A DNA stretch of 64,000 bases, from positions 6,395,001 through 6,459,000 of the forward strand of contig NZ_CP036533.1 of NCBI RefSeq assembly GCF_024585265.1, given 5' to 3'. Position 1 is the stretch's first letter. Every line of letters starts with the position of its first letter. This document shows, piece after piece, positions 1-9,508 of this stretch. Below the pieces are notes generated by a model. That model worked only from the letters and a program-made list of their open reading frames with translations. It was not told the origin of the DNA and searched no databases. The DNA comes from Bradyrhizobium sp. WBAH42 (GTDB taxonomy: Bacteria > Pseudomonadota > Alphaproteobacteria > Rhizobiales > Xanthobacteraceae). Position numbers and translations under genes: made by a program.

Positions 1-266
1 GCGTTCTTGCGATCGTCGGTGCACTTGGAGCAGACCTCGTTCGGATCGTCGGTCGGCCGCGGGAAGGTCTTGGCGATCACGCCTTCGAACACGCCATTGC
101 GATCAATGAAGAGAAACCATCCGACCGTCTTGCCGTCTTCGACCTTCTGCCAGAGGCCCGCCGCCGTGGGCTCGGCGGTCTGCGCCGCGCACGGCCTCAC
201 CATCGCGAGTGACAATGCGAGCGCGAGGAAGGAGAGCAGCCGAGAGCTGGAAACGAGAGTCCGCAT
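1..266 (-). CDS. DUF2147-family secreted protein, N-terminal part (runs off left edge)
   Basis: Reading leftward from ATG 266 gives a typical signal peptide ([20 protein letters not shown], cleavage probably after the A-A-Q around residue 31). It is followed by [19 protein letters not shown] and a [10 protein letters not shown] motif. This matches the start of DUF2147 proteins, which are exported and of unknown function, usually about 150 residues; only about 88 are inside the window. The Shine-Dalgarno AAGGTGA lies just before the ATG and is itself part of a tandem repeat. The C-terminus is missing, so intactness cannot be judged. Confidence 0.8.
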   Translation of the reverse strand, partial: MRTLVSSSRLLSFLALALSLAMVRPCAAQTAEPTAAGLWQKVEDGKTVGWFLFIDRNGVFEGVIAKTFPRPTDDPNEVCSKCTDDRKN

Positions 267-271
267 TATCA

Positions 272-385
272 TCACCTTGCTGAGCCAATCACCTTGCTGA
301 GCCAAGACTTCGTTGAGCCAAGACTTCGTTGGGCCAAGACCTTGCTAAGCCAACACTTTGCTAAGCCAAAAACCTGGCCAAGCCC
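272..385. repeat. Seven-copy 16-17 bp tandem repeat in gene leader
   Basis: Seven successive units, two of 17 bp and then five of 16 bp, follow the pattern CCTTGCTGAGCCAA (top strand) with drift between units. Units 1 and 2 are identical, units 3 and 4 share ACTTCGTTG, and units 5 and 6 share TGCTAAGCCAA. The copy nearest the DUF2147 gene supplies its ribosome binding site, so the array forms the 5' leader of that gene. Confidence 0.85.
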
Positions 386-472
386 ACGACCGAGATGGCC
401 GCAGACTACGGCGATTTCGCGAACGGTTCCAGCACCAGAAACATGGGGCATCGCCGCCCCGGAACGCTTCCG

Positions 473-1510
<1,038 letters not shown>

Positions 1511-1683
1511 TTATCGGTCGTTATCGGTTGGACGGCGCCCGTTGGGCAGAGGTGACCCTGCCTGTCTAGCCAACGGGGATGGAACAGGGAAGGCATAAAA
1601 GCGGGTTCGCCCCGCAGCCGCGCCCACTTGCCGAGCCAGAATAACTGGGCTGTAACGAGCATGGATATGACGGAGATCAACCG

Positions 1684-2151
1684 GTGAACGCACCAGCCCG
1701 CCTCGACACGACCCCGCACCTCGAGGACTTTCCGTTTCGCCTCAGCGACAACGTCCGGTTCGGCGACTTGGACCCGAACCAGCACGTCAACAACGCGGTC
1801 TACGCCACTTATTTCGAGACCGGCCGTGTCACGCTGATGAAGCTTCCCGAATACGGGCTGACCCCGCCGGGCCTGGCCTGGATCATGGTGCGGCTCGACA
1901 TGCACTTTCGCGCCGAGCTGCACTGGCCGAGCACGATCGAGCTTGGCCTCGGCGTGGTCAAGCTCGGGCGAACGTCGGTGACATTCGAGCAGGTCGTGTT
2001 CTCGAACGGCACGTGCATTGCGTCGGCGACGTCGGTCGGCGTCCTGCTCGACGAGGCCACGCGGCGACCCGCGCCGCTGACCGCAGAGGTGATCGAGAAG
2101 CTCAGACCCTGGCACAAGCGCGGCATCGAGGTCGCGCCGCCGAGCATCTAG
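1684..2151 (+). CDS. Acyl-CoA thioesterase, hotdog fold (4HBT/YbgC type)
   Basis: A 155-residue single hotdog domain. The motif RFGDLDPNQHVNNAVYATYF (about residues 26-45) is the Asp/His-Val-Asn active-site signature of 4-hydroxybenzoyl-CoA thioesterase-like enzymes that hydrolyse acyl-CoA thioesters. The natural substrate cannot be read from sequence. The start is GTG at 1684, preceded by GGAG at 1672 with good spacing. It is divergent from the ferredoxin reductase gene and convergent with the ferredoxin gene, which ends 28 bp away. Confidence 0.88.
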   Translation: MNAPARLDTTPHLEDFPFRLSDNVRFGDLDPNQHVNNAVYATYFETGRVTLMKLPEYGLTPPGLAWIMVRLDMHFRAELHWPSTIELGLGVVKLGRTSVTFEQVVFSNGTCIASATSVGVLLDEATRRPAPLTAEVIEKLRPWHKRGIEVAPPSI

Positions 2152-2179
2152 TCTACTTGGTTAGCCTGCTTGGAGACGA

Positions 2180-2500
2180 TCAGGCCTGGCGCTCGGGCGT
2201 CGCCACGACGAGACCGTCGAGCTCGTCGGAGACCTTGATCTGGCAAGACAGGCGCGAATTCGGGCGCACGTCGAAACCGAAGTCGAGCATGTCCTCTTCC
2301 ATCGGCGTCGGGCTGCCGACCTTCTCGCGCCAGGCTTCGTCGACATAGACATGGCAGGTCGCGCAGGCGCAGGCGCCGCCGCATTCGGCCTCGATGCCGG
2401 GAATGCTGTTGCGGATCGCAGCTTCCATCACGGTTGCGCCGTTCTCGATTTCCACCGTGCGGGTTTCGCCCTTGTGGTCGACAAAGTGAATCTTGGCCAT
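2180..2500 (-). CDS. [2Fe-2S] ferredoxin, adrenodoxin-like
   Basis: A 106-residue vertebrate/bacterial-type [2Fe-2S] ferredoxin. The cluster ligands are Cys40, Cys46, Cys49 and Cys86 (C-x5-C-x2-C...C), the spacing used by adrenodoxin-like electron carriers. The extra Cys44 lies inside the loop. ATG 2500 was chosen because the conserved MAKIHFVD start begins there; the frame stays open upstream but gives no conserved residues. It probably serves a cytochrome P450 or oxygenase, or works with the nearby ferredoxin reductase; both are inferences. Confidence 0.93.
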   Translation of the reverse strand: MAKIHFVDHKGETRTVEIENGATVMEAAIRNSIPGIEAECGGACACATCHVYVDEAWREKVGSPTPMEEDMLDFGFDVRPNSRLSCQIKVSDELDGLVVATPERQA

Positions 2501-2580
2501 GTGTGCTCGTGCTGCCGCGGTGCTTTGAATGAAGGAGGGTCCCGGCTGTCCTATAACGGGTCGATCAGCCCGGCGCCATA

Positions 2581-2645
2581 GCGTTTTGTTGCGAATTGAA
2601 TCCCGCTTTGCGGGAAGAAAACGCGTCAAAACAAGCGACTAGAGC
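2581..2645. repeat. Dispersed intergenic palindromic repeat, family A, copy 1
   Basis: It contains GCGTTTT, a small hairpin (CCCGCTTTGCGGG) and then GAAGAAAACGCGTCAAAACA ending in CTAGAGC. The same right half recurs at 20833-20896 with a different central hairpin. It lies between the ferredoxin and HPt genes. Confidence 0.75.
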
Positions 2646-2665
2646 CCGGCTGCGGCCGTATCGGC

Positions 2666-3040
2666 TCAACGCTTCAGCATCGCCGCGATGGCGGCGCGAG
2701 CCTCGGCCACCGCCTCTTTCAGCGCGGCCAAGGCATGGGGCCGGCCATGGCCGGTCCGGATCGCAGTCTCCAGGCTGGCTGCGGCATCGGCCACTGCAAA
2801 GGCGCCGATCCCGCGCGCCGAGCCCTTGAGCTTGTGCGCGAGCGCGCCGGTCTCGGCCGGCAACGCTGTCATCGCCGCGAGCAGACGGGCCGCCTGCTCC
2901 GCGAACATGGCCAGCACTTCCTGCTCCAGCTCGGCATCGCCGAGCGTCATCCGGGAGAGGTGATCGAGGTCGAGCGGGCTGTCGATCGGCGCAAGCGGGG
3001 GCGAGGGCATCCAGTCCATCCGTTGCAGTTCAGGCGTCAT
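2666..3040 (-). CDS. HPt (histidine phosphotransfer) domain protein
   Basis: A 124-residue protein that is essentially one HPt four-helix bundle. The phospho-accepting histidine is His69 in the motif AHKLKGSARGIGA. Such proteins shuttle phosphoryl groups between a hybrid kinase and a response regulator in the cytoplasm. No kinase or regulator is adjacent, so its partners are unknown. It is transcribed divergently from the giant coiled-coil gene across a 396-bp spacer holding CtrA-like sites. A start at Met8 or Met11 is also possible because the first residues are not conserved-looking. Confidence 0.85.
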   Translation of the reverse strand: MTPELQRMDWMPSPPLAPIDSPLDLDHLSRMTLGDAELEQEVLAMFAEQAARLLAAMTALPAETGALAHKLKGSARGIGAFAVADAAASLETAIRTGHGRPHALAALKEAVAEARAAIAAMLKR

Positions 3041-3436
3041 GGCGCAGGCCCCGGCATCGCGCGACGGCCGCCGGTCCGGCGGTCAGGTTCCCCTCACCCA
3101 AGCATGGAAATGGTTAACGAAATGTTTGGGGAAATTGACGCAGATCCGCCGGTTTATTGACGAAAAGTTGCCGCAATCCGCCGAGTTCAGTGGAGAATTG
3201 CATTGATTGCTAAGGCGTTACGGCCCGATCCTGTTAACGATGATTAAGAATGTCTTAATCGCGGGCATTTCATTCGCGACGCTCTGCCAATAGGATGTTG
3301 CAGAAATTGGCGGACAAGCCGTTCGGGTGGGGACGGCTCGGAGATCCGCGCAAGCGGCATGATCCGGTCTGTGGGCTTGCGCCGCGCGCAGGGCTCGCGG
3401 GGGGACGCGTACAAGTAACGAGGGCTCGGACTGAAC
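3041..3436. other. 396-bp divergent spacer between HPt and giant coiled-coil genes
   Basis: No gene is visible. The stretch is noticeably AT-richer than its surroundings and holds several TTAA elements (3113, 3234, 3244, 3255), so it is most likely the promoter region for both flanking genes. Confidence 0.6.
3234..3258. promoter_or_regulatory. Putative CtrA-binding site (TTAA-N7-TTAA)
   Basis: TTAA at 3244-3247 and TTAA at 3255-3258 are separated by exactly seven bases, the full-site consensus of the alphaproteobacterial cell-cycle regulator CtrA. A third TTAA(C) lies at 3234. The core is also an inverted repeat (GATTAAGA...TCTTAATC). It sits about 180 bp before the giant gene's ATG and about 200 bp before the HPt gene. 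Confidence 0.55.
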
Positions 3437-6400
3437 ATGGCGAACACTCCGAAAAAGGTCAAAGACCCTACAGAAGTTGCGCTTTCTGCGATTCAGGAAG
3501 CCCTGAACATCAGCGACACGGCGGCCGATACCAGCCGCAACGCCGCGATGCGCAACGAAACGGCACCCCCGGTGCCGCCAGCCGCGCCACCGGTGTTCGA
3601 CGATCCGAACTTCGAGCCGCGCCCCGCCGCCAACGAACGGTCGACCGTGTTCGACCCGGTCGAGGAGCCGCGCACCGCGCGCCGTCCCGCCAATGACGAC
3701 CGCGAGACCATCGGTCAGTTGCTCCAGGCGCTGCAGAAGGGCCGCCCTGCCCGCAACGTCTACACCTTCGCGACCATCTTCGCCGGCATCTGGCTCGCCG
3801 CTTGCGCCGCGCTGACCGTCGGCTTCCTGCCCTCGATCCAGGCCGCCATGGGCCAGAGCGGCGGCGTGCTCGTCATCGCCGGCCTCGTTGCGATGTTCTT
3901 CGCGCCGATCATGCTGTTCTACTTCCTCGCCAGCCTCGTCTGGCGCGGCCAGGAAATGCGCATGATCGCGCAGGCGATGGCGCAGGTCGCGATCCGCTTC
4001 TCCGAGCCGGAAGGCTCGGCCGCCGATTCCATGGTCACCGTCGGCCAGGCCATCCGCCGCGAGGTCGCGGCGATGGGCGACGGCATCGAGCGCGCGATTG
4101 CGCGCGCCGGCGAGCTCGAGACGCTGGTTGCCAACGAGGTCGCCGCGCTCGAACGCGCCTATTCCGACAACGAGGTCCGCATCCGTGCCCTGCTCCAGGA
4201 CATCGCGCATCAGCGCGACAATTTGGTCGGCCAGGCCGAGCAGGTTCGCAGCGCCATTTCCGGCGTGCAGATCGACCTGCGCCACGACATCGCGCTGATC
4301 TCGGACGCGATCGCCTCCCGCGTCGACGAGGTCGCTAAGTCGATCACCGGCGCGCTGGAAGAGCGCGGCGCCCACATCACCCAGGCGCTGAGCAACGCCG
4401 GCGACAACATGATCCTGGCGCTCGGCGAGCGCGGCGGCGACCTGCTCGACCGCCTCGAGGAAGCCAGCAACGAGACCACGCGCGCCGTGCTCGACGCCAG
4501 CGAGCGGCTGACCACCAGCCTCAACTTCAAGACCGGCCACGTCCACGACGAGTTCGTCGACCTCGCCGATCGCGTCCACGAGATGCTGAACGAGCGCATC
4601 GACCGCATCACCGGCGAGTTCGAGCAGCGTTCCGCCGCGATCGTCGACGGCATCTCCGAGCGCACCGAGCAGGTGCACGACAGCCTGAAGAACTCGTCGG
4701 ACTCGCTGCTGCTCGAGCTCGAGCTGCGTTCCAACGACATCTCCGCCAAGATCGATGATGCCGGCAACCGCCTCGCCGGCCAGATCATGACGAGCGGCGA
4801 CAAGGCCAGCGAAGCGCTCGACGCCACCGTCAACTCCCTGGTCGCCAAGGTCGTCAGCCAGACCGAGACCGCGCACGATTCACTGTCGCTGCAGATGAGC
4901 GCGTTCGACGAGCTGGTGAGGAACCAGGGCACCGAGCTGGTCGAGAAGTTCGCCCGCGACTCCGGCACGCTGGGCGCGCTGATCACCCGCCACATCTCCG
5001 AGTTCGACCGCACCGTGAAGACCTTCGGCGGCGAGATCGTCGAGCGCATGGGCCAGCGCACGCAGGACATCGCCGAGACGCTGAAGACCTATGTCGACAA
5101 TTTCGACACCCGCTTCACGTCGAACGGCGGCCAGATCACGGCGGTGCTCGACCAGCGCCTCGCGCAGTTCGAGACCACGATCGGCGAACGTGTCGGCAAT
5201 ATCGACGCCTCGCTGAACGGCAAGATCGCCAGCCTCGACGGCACCATCGAAGGCCACATCAGGACCTTCGACGAGCAGCTCGTCGGCCGCGTCGCCGCGC
5301 TCGAGCAGTCGTTCGACGGCCGCGCGAAGTCGATGACCGAAACCATCGACGGACGCATCAACACGCTGGCGACGTCGCTGACCGACGGTGCCGCGCAGGC
5401 CATCCAGTCGATCGACTCGCGCCTCACCCACCTCACGACCTCGCTGACCGGCGGCGCATCGCAGGCCATCGAAACGATCGATGCACGCCTCAATCACCTC
5501 ACGTCGTCGCTGACCGATGGTGCGTCGCAGACCATCCAGTCGATCGACTCGAGGCTGACGCACCTCACGACGACCCTCACCGGCGGCGCCACGCAGGCGC
5601 TCGAATCCATCGACGCCCGCCTCACCTACCTGACCACGTCGGTGACCAACGGCGCCTCGCAGGCCGTGCAGTCGATCGATACCCGCCTGACGCTGCTGAG
5701 CTCGACGCTCACGGACGGCACCGCGCAGGCGATCGAGGCCGTCGACCGCCGCATCACTGGCGTCGCCGAGATCATCGACGGCCGCAGCACGCATCTGACC
5801 GACACGGTCACGGCACGCTTCCAGGAGATCCAGCAGGCCATCGAGACCAAGGTCGGCACGGTCGCCAGCGACATCGACGTGCGCGTGGCGCAATTCGAGG
5901 ACCTGCTCGGCTCGCGCGTCGAGGCCGTCGCCGGCCGCATCGAAAGCAGCGGACGCCAGGCCAGCGAGGACATGATGTCCCGCGCCGAGATGATCTCGAC
6001 CGCGATCCGCTCGCATGTCGAGGACGCCGAGCGCTCGCTCACCAACCTCGTCGTCAACACCAGCGAGACAATCCAGACCGGCGCGCGCACCGCCCAGCAG
6101 TCGCTGCTGACGGTCTCCTCCGACGTCAACGCCCAGCTCAAGATGACCTCCGCCGAGGTCGAGCAGGCGCTGACCGCGGTCGGCACCGGTGCGGCGAACT
6201 CGATCCTGACCAGCGCGCGCGAAGCACAGTCGACGCTGGTCGCGGCCTCGGGCGAAGCCTCCACCCAGATCAAGGGGCTCGCGGCCGACGTCGAGCGCAC
6301 GCTGTCGGCGGCGGGCTCCGCCACCGCGGCCTCGATCCTGGCCGGCGCGCGCGAGGTGCAGACCACCCTCGTCACCGCGTCGTCGGATGCGGCCAACCAG

Positions 6401-9145
6401 GTCAAGACGCTCACCGCCGACGTTCAGCGCTCGCTGTCGATGGCCGGCACCGCCACCGCGGAGTCGATCACCGCCGGCGCCCGCGATGCGCAGAGCACGC
6501 TGATCGCGGCCTCGACCGAGACCGCCAACCAGATCAAGGCGCTGTCCTCGGACGTACAGCGTTCGCTGACGATGGCGGGCACCTCGACGGCCGAGACCAT
6601 CATGAGCGGCGCCCGCGAGGCCCAGAGCACGCTGGTGACGGCGTCCTCGGACGCGGCGAGCCAGGTCAAGTCGCTCGCGGCCGAAGTGCATCGCTCGCTC
6701 TCGCAGGTCGGCCAGTCCACCGCCGAGACGATCACCACCAGCGCCCGCGACGCCCAGAGCACCCTGCTCGCGGTCTCGGCCGAGCAGACCAGCCAGGTCC
6801 GTTCGCTCGCGGCCGAGATGCAGCGCGCGCTGGCGACCGCCGGCGGCGCCACCATCGAGGCGCTCACCAGCGGCGTTCGCGAGGCCCAGGGCACGCTGAT
6901 CTCCGCCTCGACCGACGCGGCGAGCCAGATCAAGTCGCTGACGACGGATATCGAGCGCACGCTGACCGCGGTCGGCGCCGACACCGCCTCGACCATCCTG
7001 AACAGCGCGCGTGAGGCCCAGATCTCGCTGACCTCGACCTCGGCCGACGCCGCGAGCCAGATCCGCACGATCTCGACCGAGATCGAGCGCACGCTGAGCG
7101 CGGCCACCGCCAACGCCACCAACGACATCCAGACCAGCGCGCTCAACGCCCAGAACGCGCTGATCTCCGCCTCCAACGAGGCGAGCTCGCGCGTCAAGTC
7201 GAGCTCGGCCGACGTCGAGCGTTCGGTGCTCGCCGCCAGCTCCAGCTTCGGCCAGGCCATGACCGGCAAGACCGACGAGATCGTCACCTATGTGCAGCAG
7301 CAGGCCGACCGTCTGTCGAACATGATCGACGCCAAGCGCGGCGCGCTGGTCGACGCGATCGGCACGAAGACGAGCCAGCTCACGCTCGACATCGACCGCG
7401 TCACCTCCGACGCGCTGAAGTCGATCGAGACGCGCGGCCAGGCCTTCTCGCAGACCATGATGGGCAACGGCTCGGAAGTCGCCCGCACCATCAACGCCGC
7501 GAGCGAGGTCGCCACCAGTGCGGTCAGCAAGTCGCTCAAGGATCTCGAGCAGTCGTCGCGTTCCGCGATCGACCAGTCGCGCCAGGTCTCGATTGCGGCC
7601 GTCACCGAGATGCAGGAGACCAGCAAGATCCTGCGCACCGACACGGTCGCCCTGTTCGAGCGCCTGCGCGAAGGCAACATCCTGCTTCAGGAGGTGCTGA
7701 CCGGTGCGCACGACAACCTCAACTCGCTCGAGCGGGCGCTGGTGACCCGCGTCGCCGACTTCGTCTCGGCGATGAACGACGTCACTTCGCGCAACGGCGC
7801 GGCGACGCAGAACCTGGAAGAGCAGCTCAACGTCTTCAACAGCAAGACCACGAAGGCGCTGCAGGATCTCGGCGAGCTGTCGACCCAGTTCGACAAGCAC
7901 GGCCAGGCGCTGGTCGAGGCCGCCCAGGTCGTAGAGCAGAGCAACAAGAACACCACCGCCTCGCTCGCCGAGCGCAAGCAGGCGCTGGAATCGCTCGTCA
8001 CCACGATCGACCTGCGCACGGCCGATCTCGACCAGCGGCTGTCGCGCTTCACCGGCCTGCTCGATGAATCGCTGGCGGCTGCCGAAGAGCGCGCCCGCGA
8101 CATCGCCCGCGTCGTCGCCGAGACCGCCGGCGCCGGCTCGGCTGCGATCACCCGCCAGTTCGAGGCGGTGCGCGCGGCATCCGAAGAGGAGCACCGGCAG
8201 ACCATCGAGGCCATGCACGACATCTACCGCCAGACCACCGATGAGGCGGATGCGATGTTCAAGCAGTCGACCGAGAAGTTCACCAACCTCGTCGCCAGCA
8301 TGAAGCAGATGGCTTTCGAGATGCACAACGAGCTCGAAGCCACCCGCAACGAGCTGCGCCGCGGCGTGCTCGAGATGCCGCAGGAGGCCGCCGAGAGCAC
8401 GGCGCAGATGCGCAAGGTGATCGTCGACCAGATCGAGGCGCTCGCCGAGCTCAACCGCATCGTGGCCCAGCACGGCCGCGGGCTCGACGTCACCACGGCG
8501 GGCCGCGCCAGCGTGCAGCGCCAGGAAGAGCCGGTGCTGGCCGCCGTCGGCAGCCGCGCGCCGGAGACCCGCATGCGCGACATCGGCAGCGCTTCGACGC
8601 TGCCGCCGCCGGACCTCGGCATGCCGGCCGCGCGCCGCACCGAAGCGCCGCCGGTCGCGCCCGGCAACAACGACCAGAACCGTGACGGCTGGCTGTCGGA
8701 CCTGCTCAACCGCACGGACGCCAACCAGGGCGCTCCGAACGGCCGTGAGGCTCCCCGTGGCCGTGCTGCTGCCCCTGCACCGCAGCCGCAGGCCCCGCAG
8801 GCGAGCAGCAATCCGCTGGAATCGCTGTCGCTCGACATCGGCCGGCTGATGGACCGCAACCTCGCCGCCGAGATGTGGGACCGCTACCAGCGCGGCGAGA
8901 ACAAGGCCTTCACCAAGCGCCTCTACACGCCCGCCGGCCAGAAGGCCTTCGACGAGGTCGCCCGCAAGTACCGCGCCGACCGCAACTTCAAGGGCACGGT
9001 CGACCGCTACGTAGCCGAGTTCGAGCGCCTGCTCGACGAAGTCGCCCGCGACGGCCGCGGCCCGCAGGAGCTGCGCAGCCACCTGATCTCGGAGACGGGC
9101 CTGGTGTACACGCTGCTAGCGCACGCGGCGGGCCGCCTGGGGTAA
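3437..9145 (+). CDS. Giant membrane-anchored apolipoprotein-like coiled-coil protein, Growth Pole Ring (GPR)-like
   Basis: This 1,902-residue protein has a Pro/Ala-rich cytoplasmic N-terminus (1-105) and two hydrophobic segments (about 108-131 and 143-168). Then come roughly 1,450 residues of Ala/Ser/Thr/Asp-rich amphipathic helix with 22-residue repeats (636-767) and nine 44-residue repeats (883-1278), a Pro-rich linker (about 1690-1790), and a compact C-terminal domain with AAEMWDRYQRGENKAF and TGLVYTLLAHAAG. The 22/44 periodicity is that of apolipoprotein-like helices. Size, twin N-terminal membrane segments and composition match the Agrobacterium/Sinorhizobium GPR-type proteins that organise the growing pole. 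ATG 3437 is the first in-frame start. A strong terminator follows. Orthology is inferred from architecture. Confidence 0.75.
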   Translation: MANTPKKVKDPTEVALSAIQEALNISDTAADTSRNAAMRNETAPPVPPAAPPVFDDPNFEPRPAANERSTVFDPVEEPRTARRPANDDRETIGQLLQALQKGRPARNVYTFATIFAGIWLAACAALTVGFLPSIQAAMGQSGGVLVIAGLVAMFFAPIMLFYFLASLVWRGQEMRMIAQAMAQVAIRFSEPEGSAADSMVTVGQAIRREVAAMGDGIERAIARAGELETLVANEVAALERAYSDNEVRIRALLQDIAHQRDNLVGQAEQVRSAISGVQIDLRHDIALISDAIASRVDEVAKSITGALEERGAHITQALSNAGDNMILALGERGGDLLDRLEEASNETTRAVLDASERLTTSLNFKTGHVHDEFVDLADRVHEMLNERIDRITGEFEQRSAAIVDGISERTEQVHDSLKNSSDSLLLELELRSNDISAKIDDAGNRLAGQIMTSGDKASEALDATVNSLVAKVVSQTETAHDSLSLQMSAFDELVRNQGTELVEKFARDSGTLGALITRHISEFDRTVKTFGGEIVERMGQRTQDIAETLKTYVDNFDTRFTSNGGQITAVLDQRLAQFETTIGERVGNIDASLNGKIASLDGTIEGHIRTFDEQLVGRVAALEQSFDGRAKSMTETIDGRINTLATSLTDGAAQAIQSIDSRLTHLTTSLTGGASQAIETIDARLNHLTSSLTDGASQTIQSIDSRLTHLTTTLTGGATQALESIDARLTYLTTSVTNGASQAVQSIDTRLTLLSSTLTDGTAQAIEAVDRRITGVAEIIDGRSTHLTDTVTARFQEIQQAIETKVGTVASDIDVRVAQFEDLLGSRVEAVAGRIESSGRQASEDMMSRAEMISTAIRSHVEDAERSLTNLVVNTSETIQTGARTAQQSLLTVSSDVNAQLKMTSAEVEQALTAVGTGAANSILTSAREAQSTLVAASGEASTQIKGLAADVERTLSAAGSATAASILAGAREVQTTLVTASSDAANQVKTLTADVQRSLSMAGTATAESITAGARDAQSTLIAASTETANQIKALSSDVQRSLTMAGTSTAETIMSGAREAQSTLVTASSDAASQVKSLAAEVHRSLSQVGQSTAETITTSARDAQSTLLAVSAEQTSQVRSLAAEMQRALATAGGATIEALTSGVREAQGTLISASTDAASQIKSLTTDIERTLTAVGADTASTILNSAREAQISLTSTSADAASQIRTISTEIERTLSAATANATNDIQTSALNAQNALISASNEASSRVKSSSADVERSVLAASSSFGQAMTGKTDEIVTYVQQQADRLSNMIDAKRGALVDAIGTKTSQLTLDIDRVTSDALKSIETRGQAFSQTMMGNGSEVARTINAASEVATSAVSKSLKDLEQSSRSAIDQSRQVSIAAVTEMQETSKILRTDTVALFERLREGNILLQEVLTGAHDNLNSLERALVTRVADFVSAMNDVTSRNGAATQNLEEQLNVFNSKTTKALQDLGELSTQFDKHGQALVEAAQVVEQSNKNTTASLAERKQALESLVTTIDLRTADLDQRLSRFTGLLDESLAAAEERARDIARVVAETAGAGSAAITRQFEAVRAASEEEHRQTIEAMHDIYRQTTDEADAMFKQSTEKFTNLVASMKQMAFEMHNELEATRNELRRGVLEMPQEAAESTAQMRKVIVDQIEALAELNRIVAQHGRGLDVTTAGRASVQRQEEPVLAAVGSRAPETRMRDIGSASTLPPPDLGMPAARRTEAPPVAPGNNDQNRDGWLSDLLNRTDANQGAPNGREAPRGRAAAPAPQPQAPQASSNPLESLSLDIGRLMDRNLAAEMWDRYQRGENKAFTKRLYTPAGQKAFDEVARKYRADRNFKGTVDRYVAEFERLLDEVARDGRGPQELRSHLISETGLVYTLLAHAAGRLG
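5342..5737 (+). repeat. Six 66-bp (22-codon) repeats inside the giant gene
   Basis: Units begin at 5342, 5408, 5474, 5540, 5606 and 5672. Each encodes a variant of (T/S)IDxRLxxLTxSLTxGAxQA(I/L)(Q/E). Exact 22-residue spacing without gaps suggests expansion by unit duplication and a continuous amphipathic helix. Confidence 0.9.
6083..7270 (+). repeat. Nine 132-bp (44-codon) repeats inside the giant gene
   Basis: Units start at 6083 and every 132 bp thereafter to 7139. Each encodes AREAQSTL...(S/A)xQ(I/V)K...(D/E)VxR(S/T)L followed by a Thr/Ala-rich stretch. 44 is twice 22, so the repeats stay in phase with the 22-residue helix periodicity. The ninth copy is the most diverged. Confidence 0.9.
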
Positions 9146-9172
9146 GCGGCCGATAGCAACGAACAGCGAAAG

Positions 9173-9202
9173 AAAACGGAGGCCTCTCGGCCTCCGTTTT
9201 TG
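9173..9202 (+). terminator. Rho-independent terminator of the giant gene
   Basis: A perfect 8-bp GC-rich stem (CGGAGGCC / GGCCTCCG) with a TCTC loop, followed by TTTTTG, 31 bp after the stop codon. Confidence 0.92.
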
Positions 9203-9225
9203 TTTGAGTGCGTCATCCGCGCTCT

Positions 9226-9364
9226 CGTGCCCCGGACGCAGCGCAGCGCTTCTTTAGCGGTGCGCTGCAGAGCCGGGGCCCACGCGGCATCGTACGGTGT
9301 GGCTTTCTGGGTCCCGGCTCTGCGCAGCAACGCCAAGAGCGTTGCAGCGCGTCCGGGACACGGG
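9226..9364. repeat. Long imperfect inverted repeat, dispersed family B
   Basis: The left arm (about 9226-9285, GTGCCCCGGACGCAGCGCAG...) and right arm (about 9308-9364, ending GCGTCCGGGACACG) are imperfect reverse complements. Together with the next element it fills most of the 363 bp between the giant gene and the MCE gene, where no gene is visible. Confidence 0.7.
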
Positions 9365-9374
9365 TCGCAAGCTC

Positions 9375-9458
9375 GTCATTGCGAGGAGCGAAGCGACGAA
9401 GCAATCCAGACTGCCGCCGCAGAGACAGTCTGGATTGCTTCGCTTCGCTCGCAATGAC
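9375..9458. repeat. Dispersed inverted repeat, family C, copy 1
   Basis: The ends are GTCATTGCGAGGAGCGAAGC and its reverse complement GCTTCGCTCGCAATGAC. The centre holds CAATCCAGACTG and CAGTCTGGATTG. A second copy lies at 16139-16215. Confidence 0.85.
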
Positions 9459-9508
9459 GGCGGAGAGAGCATGCGCCCTCTCTCATCTCGTGCGAACGCT
9501 CCCGCCAC

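Noticed and set aside
5342..7270. Regularly spaced repeats that could suggest a CRISPR-like array.
   Set aside because: Units are contiguous 66- and 132-bp coding repeats with no unique spacers, in frame within one protein.
4880..9082. 1,400-codon open frame on the minus strand, antisense to the giant gene (and a 552-codon one at 3218-4876).
   Set aside because: These arise from biased codon use of the giant gene; the products are repetitive Arg/Gly/Ala/Val-rich text without domains, and the plus-strand protein has clear architecture.
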